From Burkholderiales bacterium (GTDB taxonomy: Bacteria > Pseudomonadota > Gammaproteobacteria > Burkholderiales > SG8-39), in assembly GCA_020846575.1 (NCBI GenBank), contig JADLDQ010000320.1, positions 1 through 37,787 of the forward strand: a stretch of 37,787 nucleotides of DNA, written 5' to 3'. A program made the translations under genes and the position numbers. This document shows positions 16,891 through 26,544 of the stretch, piece after piece. The notes under the pieces were generated by a model. That model was not told where the DNA came from and made no database searches. It saw nothing but the letters and a program-made list of their open reading frames with translations. Each line of letters opens with the position of its first letter. Positions within the stretch are counted from its first letter, which is position 1.

Positions 16891-17187
16891 ATGAGTAAGA
16901 CCCGCTGCCCGACGCATCCCGGTGCCATCCTGCGCGAAGACACGCTGCCCGCCCTGGGCCTGTCGGTGGCCGCGTTCGCGCGGGCGCTGGGGGTGTCGCG
17001 CCAGATGCTCCACGGCATCCTCGCCGAGCGCGCCTCGGTGACCCCGGAGATGGCGCTGCGCCTGGGGGCATTCCTCGGCAACGGGCCGCAGCTGTGGATC
17101 GATCTGCAGGTGCGCCACGCTCTGTGGCAGGCCGAGCGGCGCATGAGCGGGCGCCTGCCCAAGGCGCACGAGGCGCGCGCGGCTTGA
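16891..17187 (+). CDS. higA: HigA-type antitoxin, HTH regulator
   Basis: The 98-residue protein from ATG 16891 starts MSKTRCPTHPGAILREDTLP, a textbook HigA opening, followed by a helix-turn-helix (LSVAAFARALGVSRQMLHGIL, about residues 26-47) and GNGPQLWIDLQVRHALW. It binds HigB and represses the shared promoter. GAGGGG overlaps the toxin stop and lies seven bases before the ATG, so the two genes are coupled. An upstream GTG at 16885 is less likely because the ATG matches the family start. Confidence 0.93.
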   Translation: MSKTRCPTHPGAILREDTLPALGLSVAAFARALGVSRQMLHGILAERASVTPEMALRLGAFLGNGPQLWIDLQVRHALWQAERRMSGRLPKAHEARAA

Positions 17188-17354
17188 ACGAGGCACAGGA
17201 GGATGCGTCTCGCTCTCGTAGCCGATTCCCTCGGAGCCGCCGGCCACCCGTGCCGCCGGTCGAGAAGGCGCACTCGCCAATCTCAGCTTCCCTCGGGCAG
17301 CCCGCAGCGGCGCAATCCGTCGAGGCAGGCGGCGAGTACGCGCGTATCGAGCGC

Positions 17355-17639
17355 GCTGCCGCCCCCGATGTAGTCACTGTTGCCGAATCGGGGTTCCCCG
17401 GCTTCGAGGCGATCGCCTGGTTCGGCCTGCTCGCGCCCGCCGCGACGCCCCAGCCGGTGCTGCGATAGGTCCACCAGGACGCGGTGAAGGCGCTGGCGCT
17501 GGAAGGCGTGCGCTCCAAGCTCGCAGCCGCCGGACTCGAGGTGGCAGGCGGCACGCCGCAGGAATTCGCCGCGCGCAGCCGCGAGGAAATCGTCGACAAG
17601 GGTAAGCTCGTCGCCGTGTCCGGGGCGAAGCCCGACTGA
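17355..17639 (+). pseudogene. Bug/TctC receptor C-terminal remnant with internal stop
   Basis: The frame reads APDVVTVAESGFPGFEAIAW, then FGLLAPAATPQPVL, the usual Bug block 'LPDVPTVAESGLPGFE...APAGTP..VV'. A TAG at 17466-17468 interrupts it, after which the same frame continues through QDAVKALALEGVRSKLAAAG and EEIVDKGKLV to TGA at 17637-17639. The first two thirds of the gene, including the signal peptide, are missing. It is a dead fragment directly behind higBA. Confidence 0.8.
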
Positions 17640-17689
17640 GCTTGCATCGGTTTCCTCCCCGGGGGAAGACCGCGCGGGCCTGGATCAGT

Positions 17690-17887
17690 CCGCCGGCAGG
17701 AATGCCGCAACTTCTGCGGCGCCTGCCTGATGTCGGCCCCCTCGGCGTCCGGCAGCGCAACCGGGAAGTCCTTGATCCAGGTCGCGATCGGGGTGCCGGC
17801 GCCTCCGATCAGGTTGTCGGTCACTGCGCGCACGACGGCGACGAACCTGTTGCGGATGACTTCCAGGGTGCTCGAATCGACCCTCGA
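17690..17887 (-). pseudogene. Possible hydantoinase B/oxoprolinase N-terminal relic
   Basis: The minus-strand frame reads DSSTLEVIRNRFVAVVRAV and, further on, IKDFPVALPDAEGADI. This resembles the start of HyuB-type proteins ('DP.TLEVIRNR...', '.IKE..D.S.ALFDAEGR'). The frame then loses any similarity after about 60 residues, and no start codon or ribosome site fits. It is recognised by eye only and could be chance. Confidence 0.35.
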
Positions 17888-18007
17888 TCTGCCGGCATGC
17901 CGACTCGCTCACTCCACGACGCCGGTGACCGGCGCCTGCGGTGGTGTCCACCCGGACAGGGAAACCACGCTGCCGAGCGCGCCTGCCTTCCGAAGGTATC
18001 GCCGCTT

Positions 18008-18474
18008 TGCAGCCACATGTGGCCGGGTAAGCGCGCGGATGTGACCAGCCTCCTTGCCGTGCTCGAGCGCCTGCGCACGCAGTTCAAGGTGGGCGAAGTG
18101 TGCATCGTCGCCGACCGCTGCATGATCGGCGCGGCCGCGATCGAGCCAATCAAGGCGCGCGGCTGGCGCTCTATCCCGGGGGTTCGCATGCGTCGCACGC
18201 GCGCAGCCAACGAACAGCTACTCGCGCGGGCCGGGCGCTTTGAGCAGGTCTACGCAAACAACGACGACCTCAAGGCGCCTTCGCCCTTGAAGGTCAAGGA
18301 AGTGTGGGTCGAGGACCGCCGCTACGTCGTGTGCGTGAACGAAGGCGTCTGCAGCCGGTCGACCTGACGCTCAACGCCAAGGGCTACCGGCTGCGCACCG
18401 ATACCGCGGGCTGCCTCGCCAAAGTGTTCCAGGCCTGTGGCGTTGCGCTACCCCGGCAATCGGGGCCTTCATGA
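18008..18474 (+). pseudogene. IS1634-type transposase remnant with internal deletion
   Basis: The first part reads MWPGKRADVTSLLAVLERL, CIVADRCMI and LKVKEVWVEDRRYVVCVNEG, typical of the middle of IS1634-family (DDE) transposases. At about 18360 the frame changes and continues as LNAKGYRLRTDTAGCLAKVF then QACGVALPRQ, the usual C-terminus, ending at TGA 18472-18474. Most of the region between, including the catalytic Glu part, is deleted, and the N-terminus is also missing. It cannot transpose. No terminal inverted repeats were found. Confidence 0.75.
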
Positions 18475-18727
18475 GAAAGACTCACCACCGCCCGTTCCTC
18501 GCCAAACGGCGTGACATGACACGTCCGCGACGCCTTGACCCGATTGGATTTCCGAGACCTTCAAGAACAAACTGTCGAAGATGGGTCAAGGCGAAGGCGT
18601 CGTGCGGCACGCTCAGCCGGATACCCGCTGCCGAGGGGCGCCGGGGCCGGAACATCGACGCCCCTTGTCGGAGCGGACCCGCGGCCGCGCGCTATCATCC
18701 CGGCTCCTCCTGTTCCGGCATGAAATC

Positions 18728-20128
<1,401 letters not shown>

Positions 20129-20129
20129 A

Positions 20130-20147
20130 CGCGCGGCGCGCCGCGCG
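20130..20147. repeat. 18-bp GC palindrome just after asnS
   Basis: CGCGCGGCG followed by CGCCGCGCG is an exact inverted repeat starting two bases after the asnS stop. It could form a strong hairpin in the message but has no T-run, so a terminator role is uncertain. The asnS relic at 4118 carries a similar but altered sequence. Confidence 0.4.
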
Positions 20148-20378
20148 CAGCTTCCACTCCGATCCGGGTCGAACGCGGCGCCGGGCCTGTGGGCTGAGGG
20201 TCAGCCGTGTGCGGCGGAATGCCGCGGCCTCCGCCTTGCGAGCTCGCAGCGGAGGGCCTCGCGAGGGAGAAGCGCGCCCAGGCATCGTTCCCGGCGGGCG
20301 AACATGGACAGATGGATTTCGATCTGCGCGGCCTTGCCGTGGCCCCGCGCTTGCCCGCGCAGGGCGGCGCGCGCGGCC

Positions 20379-21332
20379 TCAGCGCTGCACGCGGTTCACC
20401 ATCGCCTCCAAGCGCCCTTCGATGAAGCAGCGGATGTTCTTCTCCAGGATGGGCAGGTTGAGCAGGTGGTTCACGTCGCTGCCCCCGGCGATGTTGGGCG
20501 TGACGAGCACGTTCTCCATCCGCCACAGCGGATGGTCCGGCGCCAGCGGCAAGCGCGCGAAGTGGTCCAGCCCGGCACCGGCGATGCGCCTGTTCCTCAG
20601 CGCCTCGATCAGCGCCTGCTCGTCGCACACCACGCCGCGCCCGATGTTGACGAGATAGGCCGTGGGCTTCATCGCGGCGAAGAACTTCGCGTCCAGGAGG
20701 CCGATGTTCGGCGGCGTGGCGGGCAGAAGGACGACCACGTAATCGGCCCGCGCCGCGCAGGCGAGCAGGTCCGAGCGCGGGTGGATGCGGTCGAACCCGG
20801 GCACCTCGCGCGGCGTGGCCGAGACGCCCAGCACCGTCATGCCGAAGGCCTTGCAGCGCGGCGCGAGCGCCTCGGCGATGGCGCCCACGCCCAGGATCAG
20901 GACCGTCTTTCCCGCCAGGCGGATCTGCGTCCAGCGCTCCCACCGGCCGGCCTTCTGGTTCTCCCAGAAGCGAAGCGCATTGCGCGACAGGTTCAGCATG
21001 TGCATGAACGCGGTCTCTGACATCTGCGGGCCGTGGATACCGGTATTGGAGGTGATGACCACCTGCCTTGCGAGCGTCTTCAGGTCGACGATGGCGTCGG
21101 TGCCGGTGGTGAGAGCCTGGATCCACTTGAGCTTCGGGGCCGCCGCGAGCAGCTCGTCGTCGAACACCGCGTGGGTTCCCTTCGCGAAGATGGCCTGCGC
21201 ATCGACGAGCGCGGCTGCCTTCACCTCCCTGCGCTCGGGAAAGGCGCGGAACTCCAGTTCCAGAAAACCGGGGGCGAGGCGCGAGCGGTAGAAACCGGCG
21301 AATTCGTCGATGATGACGATGGGCGTGGGCAT
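20379..21332 (-). CDS. D-2-hydroxyacid dehydrogenase family protein with altered active site
   Basis: The 317-residue product follows the family layout: a catalytic half, then a Rossmann fold with VLILGVGAIAEAL (residues 144-156; the third glycine is Ala153), NIGRG with the substrate arginine at 232, and a return to the catalytic half. The family's catalytic pair is changed: the Glu of 'DVF..EPL' is Leu261 in DHFARLPL, and the His of 'TPHIAG' is Asn280 in TPNIAGGSD. I checked both codons (TTG, AAC). The protein may bind NAD(P) without normal dehydrogenase activity. It lies 93 bases after the crotonase gene on the same strand. Confidence 0.85.
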   Translation of the reverse strand: MPTPIVIIDEFAGFYRSRLAPGFLELEFRAFPERREVKAAALVDAQAIFAKGTHAVFDDELLAAAPKLKWIQALTTGTDAIVDLKTLARQVVITSNTGIHGPQMSETAFMHMLNLSRNALRFWENQKAGRWERWTQIRLAGKTVLILGVGAIAEALAPRCKAFGMTVLGVSATPREVPGFDRIHPRSDLLACAARADYVVVLLPATPPNIGLLDAKFFAAMKPTAYLVNIGRGVVCDEQALIEALRNRRIAGAGLDHFARLPLAPDHPLWRMENVLVTPNIAGGSDVNHLLNLPILEKNIRCFIEGRLEAMVNRVQR

Positions 21333-21425
21333 GGCTCGGGGAGATCCTGCGGGAAAGTGTGGAGTGGCTGCTGCGAGCGGCGCTGCGTTACACCGGAAGT
21401 GTCGCGGTTGCGCGCGGCGAGTCGC

Positions 21426-22190
21426 TCAGTCGGTCCGGAATCGCGAAAAATCCGGCGCGCGTTTCTCCAGGAAGGCGCTCATCGCCTCTTTCGCCTCGGG
21501 CGAACCGAGCCGCTCGGCGAACAGGCGCGCCTCCTCCGCAATGCGCGCGCCGAGCGCCTCGCGGCCGGCGGCTTTCAGGAGTCTTTTCGTGAGGCGTATC
21601 GATTCCGGCGGCAGCGCGGCGAGCGCTGCGGCGGCCCGCTGCGCCTCCTCGAAGAGAGTCTCCTCCGGGAAGATCGCGTTGACGATGCCGGCCTCCTTCG
21701 CCTCTTCCGCGGTAAAGGGACGGCCGAGGAGCAGCAGCTCCGCGGCGCGCTGGTAGCCGGCGAGCAGCGGCAGAAGCAGGCTCGAGCCGAATTCCGGCAC
21801 CAGGCCCAGCGGTACGAAGGGAAGCCGGAAGCGCGCGCCGGGCGCCGCGTACACGAGGTCGCAGTGCAGCAGCAGCGTGGTGCCGATGCCGACCGCCGGG
21901 CCGCCGACCGCCGCGACCACCGGCTTGTCCAGCCCGGGCAGCACCTCGAACAGATCGAACGCCGGCGATCGATCACCTGCCTTTCGCGCGAGGAATTCCG
22001 ACACGTCGTTGCCCGAGGTGAAGCACTCGCGGCTGCCGTGCAGCAGCAGCGCGCGCACCTGCGGGCTCCTGTCCGCCGCGGCGAGGGCCGCGGCGAGGCG
22101 GGCGTACATGTCGGCGGTCAAGGCGTTCTTCTTCTCGGGTCGGGCGATCTCGATGCGGGTGACACCCTTTTCGGCCGTCACGTGTATCAA
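21426..22190 (-). CDS. Enoyl-CoA hydratase/isomerase family protein (crotonase)
   Basis: This 254-residue protein has the crotonase oxyanion-hole motifs FTSGNDVSEF and AVGGPAVGIGTTLLLHCDLV, then PLGLVPEFGSSLLLPLLAG. Family members act on CoA thioesters in beta-oxidation or aromatic-acid breakdown. I place the start at TTG 22190, which overlaps the preceding stop as TTGA behind GGGGAGGAGG; GTG 22181 is an alternative. The overlap ties it to the MetV-MetF fusion gene, although a CoA-thioester enzyme is an unexpected partner. Confidence 0.9.
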   Translation of the reverse strand: MIHVTAEKGVTRIEIARPEKKNALTADMYARLAAALAAADRSPQVRALLLHGSRECFTSGNDVSEFLARKAGDRSPAFDLFEVLPGLDKPVVAAVGGPAVGIGTTLLLHCDLVYAAPGARFRLPFVPLGLVPEFGSSLLLPLLAGYQRAAELLLLGRPFTAEEAKEAGIVNAIFPEETLFEEAQRAAAALAALPPESIRLTKRLLKAAGREALGARIAEEARLFAERLGSPEAKEAMSAFLEKRAPDFSRFRTD

Positions 22191-23866
22191 AAGTCCTCCT
22201 CCCCGCCCCCAAGCGCGGCCCTTTCCGCCCGCCGCGCCGCGATGCGCTCGGTGAGTATCCCCGACTCCTCGATGATCTCCCCCACGAGGTGTTCGCGCCG
22301 GTAGGCCATCACGTGCACGCCGGCCACGCCCTCGATCTCGCGGATCTGCCGGATGATCTCGATGCAGATCTTCTTGCCTTCCTCCGCCGGCCTCCCCGAC
22401 TTCTCGATGCGCTCGATGAGCGCGTCCGGAATATGGATGCCGGGGACGTTGCTGCGCATCCAGCGCGCGGTCTTCGGCGAAGGGAGCGGCCCCACGCCCG
22501 CCAGGATGAACACTTCCCGATGCACGCCCATGTCGCGTATGCGTGCCATGAAGCGCCGGAACAGTTCCACGTCGAACACGTAGTTGGTCTGGATGAAATC
22601 GGCGCCGGCCTCCACTTTCTTCGCCAGCCGGTCGGCGCGCAGCTCGTAGGGCGGGATGCAGGGGTTCTCCGCCGCGCCGAGGAACACCCGCGGCGGCGTG
22701 GTGATGGCGCGGCCGGAGAGGAAGCGCTGTTCGTCGCGCATGGTCTTCAACGCCCGCAGCAGCGACATGCAGTCGAAGTCGAACACCGGCTTCGCTCCCG
22801 GCTGGTCGCCCACCGCCACCCCGTCGCCGGTGAGGCACAGCACGTTCGAGACGCCCATGGCGGCCGCACCCAGCACGTCGCCCTGGATGGCGATGCGGTT
22901 GCGGTCGCGGCAGGAGATCTGCAACACCACCCCCAGCCCGGCGCGCGACAGGATGGAGGAGATGCCCATGGAGGACATGTGGCAGTTGGCGCCCGAGGCA
23001 TCGGTGGCGTTGATCGCGTCCACCACGTCCTGCAACGGCTCGGCGGCGGCCAGCACGTCGCGCGGGTCGGCCGAATCCGGCGGGTTGAGCTCGGCGGTCA
23101 CCGCGAACCAGCCCTTGCGCAGCGTGTGCTCCAGGCTGGACGCGGACCTGTAGCCCGGCGGCGGCGCGGGCGGCGCGTGTACGATCGGGTCATAGGGCGC
23201 CGGTGCGAGGAAAGGGCGCGGGGCTTCGCCCTCGCTTGCCGCGGCGCCCGGGACCGGCGCGTAGTGGCGCGGCTGCGCCGTCGAAGGCTGGCCGGGCGTG
23301 GCCGCGCGTGGCTCGAGCGCGAGCGGCGCGGTCGCGGGCTCGATGGTGCGCGCCTGCGGGAACGCCCGTGCGATCGCCGCTTTCCTCGGTTCGGGCTGCG
23401 CGCCGGGGCTGCGCGCCGCCGCCGCCTTCTCGCGCGCCACCCGCAGCCACGCCGAGGAGCCGCGCAGCGTCTGGTCCACGGGCGGCTGCACCACGGCGAT
23501 CTTCTGCAGCCCGTACTTCATCCGCCGGGCGCCGTCAAGCGCTTCCACCCACACGCAGCGCATCGCGGGGTTCACCTCGCAGTGCCGGTCCGGCCGCACC
23601 CCGCTGCAGGGCCCGTTGCGCAGGTTCTTGGGGCAGTTCATCGGGCAGGACATGCCGGTGGAGGACAGCACGCACTGGCCGCACATCTTGCAGTCGAACA
23701 GCAGGCCCTTGACGAGCTTCTCCGTGACTGCGAAGGGCGCTTCCAGGCGCTCGTAGCCGATGCGCCGGAACACCGGGTCGAGGGCCACGATCACTCGCTC
23801 GAGCGCGAGGTACAGTTGCTCGAACGCGCTTGCGTGGCGGACGGCGAATCGGCGCAGTGCGTACAT
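22187..23866 (-). CDS. MetV-MetF fusion: Fe-S/zinc MTHFR C-terminal domain joined to methylenetetrahydrofolate reductase
   Basis: The 559-residue protein has three parts. Residues 50-115 carry eight cysteines (59, 62, 65, 74, 78, 87, 96, 104) in the pattern of the MetV-type 'MTHFR C-terminal' domain (CKMCGQC, CPMNCPK, NGPCSG, CEVNP). Residues 150-240 are a proline/alanine-rich linker. Residues 245-535 are a methylenetetrahydrofolate reductase barrel with TAEL near the start and LTGDG. In acetogens MetV and MetF are separate subunits that reduce methylene-H4folate with electrons from other redox proteins. Here a flavoprotein and a ferredoxin gene lie just upstream, so ferredoxin-linked reduction or the reverse oxidation is plausible inference. 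Confidence 0.88.
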   Translation of the reverse strand: MYALRRFAVRHASAFEQLYLALERVIVALDPVFRRIGYERLEAPFAVTEKLVKGLLFDCKMCGQCVLSSTGMSCPMNCPKNLRNGPCSGVRPDRHCEVNPAMRCVWVEALDGARRMKYGLQKIAVVQPPVDQTLRGSSAWLRVAREKAAAARSPGAQPEPRKAAIARAFPQARTIEPATAPLALEPRAATPGQPSTAQPRHYAPVPGAAASEGEAPRPFLAPAPYDPIVHAPPAPPPGYRSASSLEHTLRKGWFAVTAELNPPDSADPRDVLAAAEPLQDVVDAINATDASGANCHMSSMGISSILSRAGLGVVLQISCRDRNRIAIQGDVLGAAAMGVSNVLCLTGDGVAVGDQPGAKPVFDFDCMSLLRALKTMRDEQRFLSGRAITTPPRVFLGAAENPCIPPYELRADRLAKKVEAGADFIQTNYVFDVELFRRFMARIRDMGVHREVFILAGVGPLPSPKTARWMRSNVPGIHIPDALIERIEKSGRPAEEGKKICIEIIRQIREIEGVAGVHVMAYRREHLVGEIIEESGILTERIAARRAERAALGGGEEDF

Positions 23867-23903
23867 GTGTCCTTCCTGTGTTCGCCCGCTCGCCGGGCGG
23901 GCT

Positions 23904-25658
23904 TCACGCCGTCGCGGGCTGGCTTTCCGTGACCACCCGGGCCGGGGGCCGGTGGGACGCGAAGTAGGCGTCGTGGCCGGCGATGTCGGTGATCCGCGGG
24001 CGCAAGCTCACCGTGGGCCTGCCGCTCTCGCGCCAGGCGGTGAGGAACTTGTCCGCGAGCAGCGGGTTGGTGAAGCGGTAGTCCGACCTGCGGTGCGTGC
24101 CGCGGGTTTCCCGCCGCGCGAGCGCCGATACGAAGATCGCCTCGGCGCAATCCATGAGTTCCATCACCTCGGCCATGCGCATCAGCTCGTGCGCGTTGGC
24201 GCAGCGCACCGTGTCCATGGCGCGGCGCCCGAGGTCGCCCAGGTACTTGAGGCCCGCCGAGAGCAGCGTCTCGGAGCGCACCTCGGCGTTCGCGTAGTCG
24301 CGCATGATCTGCTGCACCATGAAGTTCGCCTCCTTCCACGCGGCGCCCTCGGCGCGCGCGAGGAAGGCCGAGAACTGGCTGCGGCGCAGTTCGAAGAGCG
24401 CGCTGTCCTCCACCCGCTCGGCCGGCGACAGCGCGCGCAGGTCCCGCGCCGCGGCCTCGCCCGCGATGTGCCCGAAGGTCGCGGCGCCCGCCATGTCGGC
24501 GCGGAAGTTGCCCACGGCGTCGCCGGCCGCGTACAGACCCTGCACGCGCGTGCGCGCATGCAGGTCGATCTCGGGGCCCCGGCCGATGAGAAACGGCTGG
24601 TACTGCATGAATTCCAGGCGATGGCGGCGCAGGTCCACCCCTTCCTTGCCCATGAGATTCACCAGGGCGGTGTTGCCTTCCTCCTTCAGACCCCACATCA
24701 TGTACTCGATGTCGGCCGGGTCGGTGGCGGTGCAGTCCATGTAGGCGGGCCCTTCGCCGGACTTCATCACGTCGCCGAACACCGAGTTCCACACGTCCGC
24801 GGTGATGTCGCCCAGCCACTTGTCGGCCTTGGTGATGAACGGACCCAGCGGTTTGCCGTCCGGACCGGTGATCACGCCGATGAAAGTCGCCTTGCCGGCC
24901 CGCTCCAGGTACTTCACCCCGGCGTGCAGATTGGGAAATTCCATGTTCGCCAGTTTCGCGCCGCTGCGCCAGGCGATCGCCTGGGTGTTGCCGGTGCAGG
25001 CCGGGCACCACGCGGTGTTGAACAGCAGCGAAGGCGCGGGCGAGGGGTAAAGGCGAATCGCCGAGCCGCCCGCGAGCACGACCGCCGCGGTGCGCACCAG
25101 GCGCAGCCGCGGCTGCACGCTGCTCACGTCCAGGCCGATGGCGCCGATCACCCGGCCTTTCTCCACCACCACGTCGACGATGGGCAGGTAGTTCACGGTT
25201 CGCACGCCCAGCTTCTTCGCAGCGCGCGTCAGCGCCAGCTTCTGGTTGCTGCCCGCGTACTTGAGCCAGATGCGCGGCCGGCCGGGGAAGGCGTGACCGC
25301 AGAACGACCACTCGCCGGTGGGCCGCATGTCGATGCCGAAACTCTCCCAGTCGCGCGCGCGGTCGAAGGACTGCTCGAGAAACTTGCGCGACAGCGGCGT
25401 GTCGTGAAAGCCGCCGATCTGGCTGGCGAGCAGCTCCTTGAGTATCGGTTCGATGTCCGGCCCGTGCTTTTCCGGTATGTAGCACATGAAGTGGTCGTTG
25501 CCGGTCGCACCCGAGCCGCTGCGCAGGGCGTGCGCCTTCTCGGCGACCACCACCTTCGCGCCCTGGCGCGCCGCGCCGATGGCGGCCATCAGGCCCGCCA
25601 TGCCGCCGCCGGCGACCAGTACGTCGCATTGGAGGACGCCAGGGTCGATCTCGATCAT
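23904..25658 (-). CDS. FAD-binding oxidoreductase, adenylylsulfate reductase alpha/fumarate reductase-like
   Basis: The 584-residue protein starts at ATG 25658. VLVAGGGMAGLMAA (residues 14-27) is the FAD-binding loop, with GLYAAGDAVGNFRADM near the C-terminal part of the FAD domain and a long helical tail, the layout of the succinate dehydrogenase/fumarate reductase/AprA flavoprotein superfamily. NTAWCPACTGNTQAIAW lies where related enzymes place their substrate lid. It is followed by the MetV-MetF gene (37 bases) and preceded by a two-cluster ferredoxin, the AprA-AprB pairing. True sulfur metabolism is not implied: no ATP sulfurylase, QmoABC or sulfite reductase gene is present. Substrate unknown. 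Confidence 0.85.
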   Translation of the reverse strand: MIEIDPGVLQCDVLVAGGGMAGLMAAIGAARQGAKVVVAEKAHALRSGSGATGNDHFMCYIPEKHGPDIEPILKELLASQIGGFHDTPLSRKFLEQSFDRARDWESFGIDMRPTGEWSFCGHAFPGRPRIWLKYAGSNQKLALTRAAKKLGVRTVNYLPIVDVVVEKGRVIGAIGLDVSSVQPRLRLVRTAAVVLAGGSAIRLYPSPAPSLLFNTAWCPACTGNTQAIAWRSGAKLANMEFPNLHAGVKYLERAGKATFIGVITGPDGKPLGPFITKADKWLGDITADVWNSVFGDVMKSGEGPAYMDCTATDPADIEYMMWGLKEEGNTALVNLMGKEGVDLRRHRLEFMQYQPFLIGRGPEIDLHARTRVQGLYAAGDAVGNFRADMAGAATFGHIAGEAAARDLRALSPAERVEDSALFELRRSQFSAFLARAEGAAWKEANFMVQQIMRDYANAEVRSETLLSAGLKYLGDLGRRAMDTVRCANAHELMRMAEVMELMDCAEAIFVSALARRETRGTHRRSDYRFTNPLLADKFLTAWRESGRPTVSLRPRITDIAGHDAYFASHRPPARVVTESQPATA

Positions 25659-25698
25659 GATCGGGTTCCCGTTGCGGTGGCGGTGTTGCGCCCGGCGA

Positions 25699-26022
25699 TT
25701 ACTCGCGGGGCATCTCCCAGGCCGACTCCGGGTGATTGCCCAGATGGTCCCCGACGATGTCGTAGGGCGAGCCACGCGGCGCCGAAGGGTCGATCCACAG
25801 CAGCTGCATCTGCAGCGGCACGCGCAGCTCGATCCCCTTGTGACCGTTCTCACCCGGACAGTCGAGCACGCAGGCGTCGCAGTACCAGCATTCTTCGGGA
25901 TACAGAACCTGCGGGACGCGGTGGTCCTTGTGATGGCTGAAGACGTCGCAGGGGCAGATCGCGGCGCAGATCCCGCAGCCGTTGCAGTGGCGATTGAAAA
26001 CCGGCGGCATGCGCAGCTCCAT
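25699..26022 (-). CDS. 2x[4Fe-4S] ferredoxin-like protein (AprB-like)
   Basis: This 107-residue protein, taken from ATG 26022, has two clusters of ligands: C13, C16, C19, C23 in CNGCGICAAICP and C45, C48, C51, C55 in CWYCDACVLDCP. The CW.C..CV..CP pattern and the following IELRVPLQMQLLW resemble the beta subunit of adenylylsulfate reductase. It is the first gene of the cluster, 40 bases before the flavoprotein, and most likely forms an electron-transfer pair with it. The open frame extends to 26100, but that part lacks family similarity. Confidence 0.85.
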   Translation of the reverse strand: MELRMPPVFNRHCNGCGICAAICPCDVFSHHKDHRVPQVLYPEECWYCDACVLDCPGENGHKGIELRVPLQMQLLWIDPSAPRGSPYDIVGDHLGNHPESAWEMPRE

Positions 26023-26199
26023 GCGCCTCACGGGCGGCGCGAAAGTCGGCGACCCGCGCACCTTGCCCGAGCGCTGCGGTGGGTGTTTGACGCAGATCAA
26101 GGCGCCACGACGGCGCGGCCGCGCCCGGGGCGACGCGCGCCATGATTAAATCGCTTCTGGTCCGCGCCGTACGGGGCCTACGCCAAGAGGAGGGTAGCC

Positions 26200-26544
26200 A
26201 TGGACATCGAATCCGAATCGCTGGGTGACAAGACCGTGCGCATTATCCTTACTGGACGCATGGACGTGCAGGGCGCCCAGGAAATCGACGCGCGCTTCAA
26301 CGCGATGACCGCGATCGACGGCGGCCGCTGCCTGGTGGACATGGCGGGCGTGAGCTTTCTCGCCTCCATCGGTATCCGCACGCTGCTGATCTCGGCCAAG
26401 GCGCTCAAGGCGCGCGGCGGGCGCCTGGTGCTCGTGAACCCGGACGCGAACGTCACCAAGGTCCTGCAGACCTCGGGCGTGGATACCCTGATCCCGGTCT
26501 ACGGCGAGCTGCGGGCGGCGCTCGCGGCCGTCTCGACGCCTTGA
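26200..26544 (+). CDS. STAS-domain anti-sigma factor antagonist
   Basis: The 114-residue protein from ATG 26200 (GAGGAGGG upstream) fits the single STAS domain of SpoIIAA/RsbV-type proteins. The phosphorylated serine is S56 in VSFLASIGIRTLL. When unphosphorylated, such proteins sequester an anti-sigma kinase. It overlaps the next gene by four bases (TTGA), whose product contains both a kinase-like and a phosphatase domain, so the antagonist is probably its substrate. It diverges from the ferredoxin gene. Confidence 0.92.
   Translation: MDIESESLGDKTVRIILTGRMDVQGAQEIDARFNAMTAIDGGRCLVDMAGVSFLASIGIRTLLISAKALKARGGRLVLVNPDANVTKVLQTSGVDTLIPVYGELRAALAAVSTP

Noticed and set aside
23904..26022. Dissimilatory sulfur metabolism from the AprAB resemblance
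   Set aside because: No ATP sulfurylase, Qmo or sulfite reductase genes, and the neighbours are folate- and CoA-related, so only the family likeness is kept.
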